From positions 1-9,718 of the forward strand of contig JAISCU010000131.1 in assembly GCA_031265345.1 (NCBI GenBank): a stretch of DNA of 9,718 nt, read 5' to 3'. The position numbers were made by a program, and so were the translations under genes. How positions within the stretch are numbered: the first letter of the stretch is position 1; every line of letters begins with the position of its first letter. Shown here in pieces: positions 6,326-9,718 of this stretch. This DNA comes from Bifidobacteriaceae bacterium (GTDB lineage: Bacteria; Actinomycetota; Actinomycetes; Actinomycetales; WQXJ01). The notes beneath the pieces are model-generated. The model saw only the letters and a program-made list of their open reading frames with translations, had not been told where the DNA came from and did not search any database.

Positions 6326-7349
6326 CGTTTTCTCCTGGTCGGCCGGTCTCATGGTCGTCTTCGAGCCATCTGGCGATGGTGGTGCCGTTCCTGCCCAAGG
6401 CTTTCCCTATCGCCCTGAAGCTCATCCCGTCCGCCCGCAACCGCCTGGCCTCCTCAACCAGCCAGGTGCGCGAACCGCCCCCGAAACGGCCGCCCGAACC
6501 GGCGGCAGGAGGTGCCTCCGCGGCGAGCGCGTAGATCGACAACGGCGACGCCGCCTCAGGCCGCACGCGACCGGCCTCGGCGGGCCCCAGGGCCGCCTCT
6601 GGGGTCGGCCGGTCAACGCGCGGGGCGGCGTGCCCGGCCCCGGCCGCGGGGGCGGGAACCAGCCCCGGCCGGGGCGGCCACCCGGCGGGCGGCTCGTCTT
6701 GGACGGCTGTCCCGTCTGCCCGGCGGGCGCCTCCTGGGGGGCCCGCGAGTCGCGGGAAGGCGTGGGCTGGGCTTGCGCCGCGCTCGCGGCGGAGCGACGA
6801 CCGCGGCTCGCTCCCGCCGGTCAAGCCTCCGGGCGGGCGGGGCGGCTGCGCCGCTAGAGGCGCCTCCGCCGCTTCGGCCGGCTCGGGTGTCGGCGCTGTC
6901 TGCGGCGGCGCGTCTGCGGGCGCCCCTGCGCCGGGCTGGCTGGGTCTGGTCAGGACCACGGTCAGGTGGGTGGCGGCGAGGAGCACCACGGGCGGGACGG
7001 CGGCGACCGCGGCCGCCATCGGGCGCGGGATGGCCGCGTCGGGCGACAAGGCGGCCTGGACCGCGTTCGCCGCCACCGAAACCGCCGCGCCGCCGGCCAG
7101 CAGCGCCCACGGGTACCAGACGCCTTTCCGGCCGGCGAGCGCCACCACCGAGACGGTGGCGACCACGATGATCCCGTCCACTATGAGCGGCCACGCCCAC
7201 GCCTGGCCGGGGTCGATCCCGGACGCGGCCGCGAGGCGGGTCAGCGCGGTGAACGAGAGCCAGAACGCGCCGCAGGCGATGAACACCGTGCCCGCCACCC
7301 CGGTCCCCGCGACCCATCGCGGCACCGGCCGGCGGTCCGCGCCGGTCAC
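6315..7349 (-). CDS. DUF2637 (SpdB-like) membrane protein with C-terminal helix-turn-helix
   Basis: A 344-residue protein. Four membrane helices occupy about residues 13-42, 54-73, 79-101 and 113-134. The pattern matches DUF2637, known from actinobacterial plasmids and conjugative elements, where relatives (Spd proteins of Streptomyces plasmids) help the element spread within the mycelium after transfer. A long Pro/Ala/Gly-rich cytoplasmic linker (about 135-290) follows. The C-terminal 296-333 segment (WLVEEARRLRADGMSFRAI through ALGRNGTTIARWLED) is a clear helix-turn-helix with the recognition helix near 321-330. The protein would thus hold a DNA-binding domain at the inner membrane; the DNA target is unknown. 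The start is GTG at 7349, overlapping the stop of the primase gene as GTGA. Its last codons overlap the next gene by 11 bp. Whether its role is spreading, anchoring or regulation is inference. Confidence 0.88.
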   Translation of the reverse strand: MTGADRRPVPRWVAGTGVAGTVFIACGAFWLSFTALTRLAAASGIDPGQAWAWPLIVDGIIVVATVSVVALAGRKGVWYPWALLAGGAAVSVAANAVQAALSPDAAIPRPMAAAVAAVPPVVLLAATHLTVVLTRPSQPGAGAPADAPPQTAPTPEPAEAAEAPLAAQPPRPPGGLTGGSEPRSSLRRERGASPAHAFPRLAGPPGGARRADGTAVQDEPPAGWPPRPGLVPAPAAGAGHAAPRVDRPTPEAALGPAEAGRVRPEAASPLSIYALAAEAPPAAGSGGRFGGGSRTWLVEEARRLRADGMSFRAIGKALGRNGTTIARWLEDDHETGRPGENDAD

Positions 7350-8272
7350 AGGCCCACCGCCCGGCGGCCCGCCGCGCCGGGGCCGGACCGCCGCGCCGCA
7401 TCCGGGCCGAGGGGCGCCGCGGCCGCCGGCCGCGGTCCGGGTCGGGGCGGCCTGTGGGCTGATCTGATGGCGGAGTTGATCTCCCGGTCGCCCAGGCCCG
7501 CGCGGGCCGCCGCCGGGCCCAGCGCGGACAGGGTCTCGGCCGGGTCGCAGCCGGCCTCGGCCATTCTCTTGGCCGCCCAGTAGAGCCCGGCGTTTCGGGC
7601 GCCCTCGGGGCGGGCGGCCACCCAGCCGGCCAGCCGGCCCGCGTCCACGGCGACCCCCTGGGCGGTGTTGGCGCCGGCGCGGAGCGCCGCCTCCGCCCAG
7701 GCCGGGTCGAGCAGGCGCCTCAGCCGACCCGCGTCGACCGGCAGCGGGTGGCAGGCCGTCTCCGCCAGCCGGTACGGGCGCGGCCCGCCCCCTGCGGCCA
7801 CGACGGATGGCGGGACGACCACGTACCCGCCGGCGCCCCTGAAATCAACCCGCGCGCTTGGGCACGCCCACGACGACGCGGGCGCGGCCGGGTTGGCCGG
7901 GTAATAGAAATGCGTCCCGCCCGACGGGGTGTCCACCCTGGCGGCCCACCGGCCGGCGCGCGCTTTCCGGGCGGCGGCCTGGAAAGCGGGCATGCCGGTC
8001 GCCCCGCCGCGCGAGTCCACGTCGACCACGTCCAAACCCGACACGGGGCCGGTCGGCACCCCGATGTTCGCGTCCGGGAACCGCCGCCACCACGCCCTGA
8101 CCTGTTCCGCGTCGGTGGAGGCGTCCAAGAACCCGTGGCGGGTCAGCGGCCGCTTCCCGAACGGCAGGCACGGGAACACCGGCACCCCCGCGGCCGCCAG
8201 AACGCTCGCCGCGACCGGCAACGGCCAGCCCGCCGCCCGCTGAAACGCCCCGACGGCGTCCGCCACCCTCAC
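7346..8272 (-). CDS. Bifunctional DNA primase/polymerase (Prim-Pol, archaeo-eukaryotic primase superfamily)
   Basis: A 308-residue enzyme of the Prim-Pol family found on plasmids, phages and conjugative elements. Such enzymes make primers and extend them, here probably to copy the single strand received in conjugation or to replicate the element. The N-terminal domain (about 15-175) carries GKRPLTRHG (39-47), the metal-binding motif DVVDVD (81-86, Asp84 and Asp86), the nucleotide-binding His121 in GGTHFYYP and a third acidic residue, Asp143, in VDFRGAGGYVVVPPS. All key residues are present. A small helical C-terminal domain (224-274, RNAGLYWAAKRMAEAG to AIRSAHR) resembles the PriCT-like tail common in this family. 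A Pro/Ala/Arg-rich end follows. No helicase domain is fused. The start is GTG at 8272, sharing GTGA with the stop of the antirestriction gene; its own stop shares GTGA with the next gene. Confidence 0.93.
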   Translation of the reverse strand: MRVADAVGAFQRAAGWPLPVAASVLAAAGVPVFPCLPFGKRPLTRHGFLDASTDAEQVRAWWRRFPDANIGVPTGPVSGLDVVDVDSRGGATGMPAFQAAARKARAGRWAARVDTPSGGTHFYYPANPAAPASSWACPSARVDFRGAGGYVVVPPSVVAAGGGPRPYRLAETACHPLPVDAGRLRRLLDPAWAEAALRAGANTAQGVAVDAGRLAGWVAARPEGARNAGLYWAAKRMAEAGCDPAETLSALGPAAARAGLGDREINSAIRSAHRPPRPGPRPAAAAPLGPDAARRSGPGAAGRRAVGL

Positions 8273-9339
8273 AGCCCCACCCCCGGACGCCCGGCGCCAG
8301 CCCGGCCGGCGGGCGCCGCCGCGGCCTCCCGCGGCCCCTCCTTCCCGGCGGACAGCGCGGCGCGGTCCAGGCCGGGCGGGTCGCCGCCGCCGACTTGCCG
8401 GGTGTCCAAAGCGGCGAGGATCGCCGAGGCGGTGGCGCGGACCCGCTCCCCGGTCGCCTGCACCACCTCGGCGGGCGTTTTGCCTTTCACGGTGGCGGCC
8501 CAGGCGGACACGTACGGGACCGTGTAGGAGTCGGTCGGCATGCCGTGGGCGGCGGCCACCATCATGGCCACGCTCTCGGCCTCGACCTCCCCGACCCCCC
8601 GGTGGCAGGACATGCCGCGGTCGTCCGGGTTGTGCATGCGGACGTGAGCCAACTCATGGGCCAGGGTCTTGACCTGAGCGGCGTCGTCCAGGTCCGAGCG
8701 CACAGTGACCGTGTTGTCGGAATAGTCCGTGACGCCGTTCGCGCCGCCGATGGAGCGGGCGTCGGGCACCAGATGGAGGGCGAACCCGTCGGCGGCGACC
8801 AACCCGGCCAGCCCGTCCCACAGCCCGGTCGGGGCCTGGCCCTCCAAGAGCTTGGGTCCGGGCCGTTCCGGAACCGGGCCGCCGGTGGTCTGGCACACGT
8901 CCCACACGTAAGCCGGTTTGACGGTCACGATCCTCGACTTGACCGCCTCGCCTGGCTTCGGCTTCTCCTTGAACCCGAGGACGCGCCACGAGTCCGGGTC
9001 GCCGGGCGTGGCCGACGCGAGGCGTCTCAACACCGGCGCCTGGATGACCAACCCGCGCTGGCCCTTCGACACCTGCCGGCCCAAAGACTCCCACTGGCGG
9101 AACCCCGCCACATACGACGGCTGGGGCTCGCCCACCGACCCGGCCGCGAACCTCTCCGCGTGCTGCGCCCAAATCAGCAACGTGTTGGCGAAACTGCGGG
9201 ACCGGAACCGGGCCGCGAACTCCACCGCCCGGACCCAATCCCCGCCCGTCACCAAACCCTCCACAGCGGCCGACAGGCGCTCATGCAAAGCCTGCAACTT
9301 CGCCTCGCGCTGACCGCGCCAAACCGCATCCGACACCAC
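8269..9339 (-). CDS. ardC: ArdC-type antirestriction protein with zinc metallopeptidase domain
   Basis: A 356-residue protein. The N-terminal domain (about 5-145) matches the ArdC N-terminal ssDNA-binding domain: RSFANTLLIWAQ (48-59) and YVAGFRQWESLGRQVSKGQRG (76-96). The C-terminal domain carries HELAH (228-232) and a downstream glutamate in EVEAES (251-256), the zinc sites of an M78-like metallopeptidase. ArdC proteins protect incoming single-stranded DNA from host restriction and are usually made early in the recipient. The tail after 315 is Pro/Gly/Ala-rich. The open frame continues upstream to 9594 and beyond, but GGAGGAGG (9348-9355) eight bases before GTG at 9339 fixes the start; the next codon is also GTG (9336). 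It is the first clear gene of the leftward operon, and its stop overlaps the primase start as GTGA. Confidence 0.92.
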   Translation of the reverse strand: MVSDAVWRGQREAKLQALHERLSAAVEGLVTGGDWVRAVEFAARFRSRSFANTLLIWAQHAERFAAGSVGEPQPSYVAGFRQWESLGRQVSKGQRGLVIQAPVLRRLASATPGDPDSWRVLGFKEKPKPGEAVKSRIVTVKPAYVWDVCQTTGGPVPERPGPKLLEGQAPTGLWDGLAGLVAADGFALHLVPDARSIGGANGVTDYSDNTVTVRSDLDDAAQVKTLAHELAHVRMHNPDDRGMSCHRGVGEVEAESVAMMVAAAHGMPTDSYTVPYVSAWAATVKGKTPAEVVQATGERVRATASAILAALDTRQVGGGDPPGLDRAALSAGKEGPREAAAAPAGRAGAGRPGVGL

Positions 9340-9347
9340 GACTGGGC

Positions 9348-9355
9348 CCTCCTCC
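9348..9355 (-). promoter_or_regulatory. Ribosome binding site deciding the ardC start
   Basis: The minus strand reads GGAGGAGG eight bases before the GTG at 9339. It argues against the 85 extra codons upstream, whose translation is Arg/Ala-rich and does not resemble an ArdC N-terminus. Confidence 0.75.
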
Positions 9356-9368
9356 GGGAACCGGTGAA

Positions 9369-9381
9369 CACCTGACAGGTG
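9369..9381. promoter_or_regulatory. Candidate operator CACCTGACAGGTG
   Basis: A perfect 13-base inverted repeat (CACCTG, central A, CAGGTG) 30 bases upstream of the ardC start and between it and the promoter-like elements. Its size and position suit a dimeric repressor site. No regulator can be assigned from the window, although the HTH and ParB-like proteins are candidates. Confidence 0.4.
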
Positions 9382-9399
9382 CGCGCCCAGCTCCGACGA

Positions 9400-9416
9400 G
9401 GCGGCTCGGGGCCGCC
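9400..9416 (-). other. Small hairpin in the ardC leader
   Basis: GGCGGC and GCCGCC flank a 5-base loop. It forms a 6-bp all-GC stem in the presumed leader RNA, with no T-run. It may be incidental at this GC content. Confidence 0.25.
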
Positions 9417-9450
9417 AGAGGCGTCCGGCGCGGCGCGCGGATCCATCAAG

Positions 9451-9464
9451 CCCGGCAAGCCGGG
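9451..9464. other. Inverted repeat CCCGGCAAGCCGGG
   Basis: Perfect 6-bp arms around two bases, lying about where transcription would begin if TTGACT at 9493-9498 is a -35 element. It could be an operator over the start site or a leader hairpin. Confidence 0.35.
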
Positions 9465-9492
9465 AACATGGAAGCGGAATCCCCCGGAAACG

Positions 9493-9498
9493 AGTCAA
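9493..9498 (-). promoter_or_regulatory. Possible -35 element (TTGACT) for the leftward operon
   Basis: The minus strand reads TTGACT, five of six matches to the housekeeping -35 consensus and unusual in such GC-rich DNA. I cannot find a good -10 at 17-19 bp; the sequence there is CTTCCATGTT-like. This would suit an activator-dependent promoter, and direct repeats lie immediately upstream. Confidence 0.35.
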
Positions 9499-9499
9499 A

Positions 9500-9531
9500 C
9501 CGGATGCCCGAAGAGTTGATCCGTATGCCCG
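9500..9531. repeat. Two 11-bp direct repeats, 21 bp apart, upstream of the -35-like element
   Basis: CCGGATGCCCG (9500-9510) and CCGTATGCCCG (9521-9531) differ at one base. Their starts are 21 bp apart, two helical turns, so a protein would contact both on the same face. On the minus strand the nearer copy ends one base before TTGACT. This is the layout of an activator site. Confidence 0.5.
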
Positions 9532-9600
9532 CGCCGTTGCCGCCTGGCAGGGAGCGGTTCCCGACCCCGCCGCGCCGACGCCATCGCCGGCCATGTCGGA

Positions 9601-9638
9601 GCCCCCGCGGCGGCCGGCGGCCGTCCGGCCCCCGCGGC
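9601..9638 (-). terminator. GC-rich hairpin region, possible terminator of the upstream gene
   Basis: GGCCGG and CCGGCC (9612-9617, 9625-9630) pair around a 7-base loop, flanked by two copies of GCCCCCGCGGC (9601-9611 and 9628-9638). It lies shortly after the possible stop at 9656-9658. There is no T-run, so termination is only a possibility. Confidence 0.3.
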
Positions 9639-9655
9639 GCTTCAGCCGGCGGGGG

Positions 9656-9718
9656 TCACACGCTGAAGGTGAGTGGCGCCGCCAGCGGGCTGAGGCCGGA
9701 GCCGTCGTCGCGGCCGGG
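9656..9718 (-). CDS. Possible C-terminal end of an upstream gene (partial)
   Basis: The minus frame open from the right edge to TGA at 9658-9656 encodes 20 residues ending GLSPLAAPLTFSV, a normal mixed composition. The two other minus frames here are also open but Arg/Pro-rich. The fragment is too short to identify and may be chance. Confidence 0.3.
   Translation of the reverse strand, partial: PGRDDGSGLSPLAAPLTFSV

Larger units (their letters stand above)
9340..9655 (-). other. Non-coding regulatory region ahead of ardC
   Basis: The 316-bp stretch between the possible upstream gene end and ardC is the longest without a credible gene. The antirestriction frame is open through it, but its translation has the Arg/Ala/Gly-rich look of shadow sequence. 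It contains the direct repeats, TTGACT, the CACCTGACAGGTG palindrome and other inverted repeats described separately. An oriT could also lie here, since ArdC genes often sit near the leading end of transferred DNA, but I see no recognisable nic motif. Confidence 0.55.

Noticed and set aside
5262..6857. Long plus-strand frame of 531 codons
   Set aside because: It is antisense to the unknown 285-residue gene, the basic protein and the DUF2637 gene, and its composition is shadow-like.
8395..9375. Plus-strand 326-codon frame opposite ardC
   Set aside because: ardC has its diagnostic HELAH and ArdC N-terminal motifs on the minus strand. This frame is Arg/His/Gly-rich with no motif.
9463..9489. 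Four GGAA tetramers in 27 bp, iteron-like
   Set aside because: The tetramers are very short and spaced 7, 6 and 10 bp apart, with no shared flanks, so this is not a convincing replication iteron.
9340..9594. N-terminal extension of ArdC to an ATG at 9594
   Set aside because: The GGAGGAGG site before GTG at 9339 and the ArdC domain beginning directly there support the shorter protein. The extension reads as shadow sequence and would cover the regulatory repeats.
1..9718. CRISPR array, tRNA, rRNA, insertion sequence or attachment site
   Set aside because: I saw no regularly spaced repeats, no tRNA-like cloverleaf, no transposase or integrase, and no paired direct repeats that would suggest element ends.

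Overview
This is a very GC-rich window (above 70% GC by eye). GTG starts are common, wobble positions are G/C-rich, and Shine-Dalgarno sequences are strong. This fits a high-GC actinobacterium. I see no rRNA, tRNA or taxonomic marker, so I cannot name the genus. All convincing genes lie on the minus strand and read right to left. The long plus-strand open frames are antisense shadows.

In the direction of transcription, the right edge (9656-9718) may hold the last 20 codons of an unidentified gene. A 316-bp non-coding stretch follows (9340-9655). It holds two 11-bp direct repeats 21 bp apart, a -35-like TTGACT and several inverted repeats, and is the best regulatory region in the window. Next comes a 'DNA handling' block: an ArdC-type antirestriction protein (8269-9339), a primase/polymerase (7346-8272), a DUF2637 (SpdB-like) membrane protein with a C-terminal helix-turn-helix (6315-7349), a small basic unknown (5903-6325), an unknown with a weak sigma-region-2 look (5049-5906) and a ParB-like protein (3958-5052). 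Successive genes in this block overlap by 4 or 11 bp, so they look like one translationally coupled operon.

After a 222-bp structured gap comes a type IV secretion block: a single-pass membrane protein with a possible VirB8/TcpC-like exterior domain (3064-3735), a secreted two-domain peptidoglycan hydrolase (1872-3029), two small two-helix membrane proteins that are paralogues of each other (1618-1875 and 1101-1424, DUF6112-like), and a TrbL/VirB6-like channel protein (1-1035) that runs off the left edge.

Together this is the core of an actinobacterial conjugative element (integrative element or plasmid). Antirestriction and priming functions would protect and complete the incoming strand. 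The ParB-like and HTH proteins probably control or partition the element. The peptidoglycan hydrolase opens the wall for the membrane channel. VirB4, VirD4/TraG, relaxase and integrase genes are not in the window. The least explained items are the two unknown genes at 5049-6325, the tandem small membrane paralogues, a 31-bp perfect palindrome inside the ParB-like gene, and the promoter-like region ahead of ardC.
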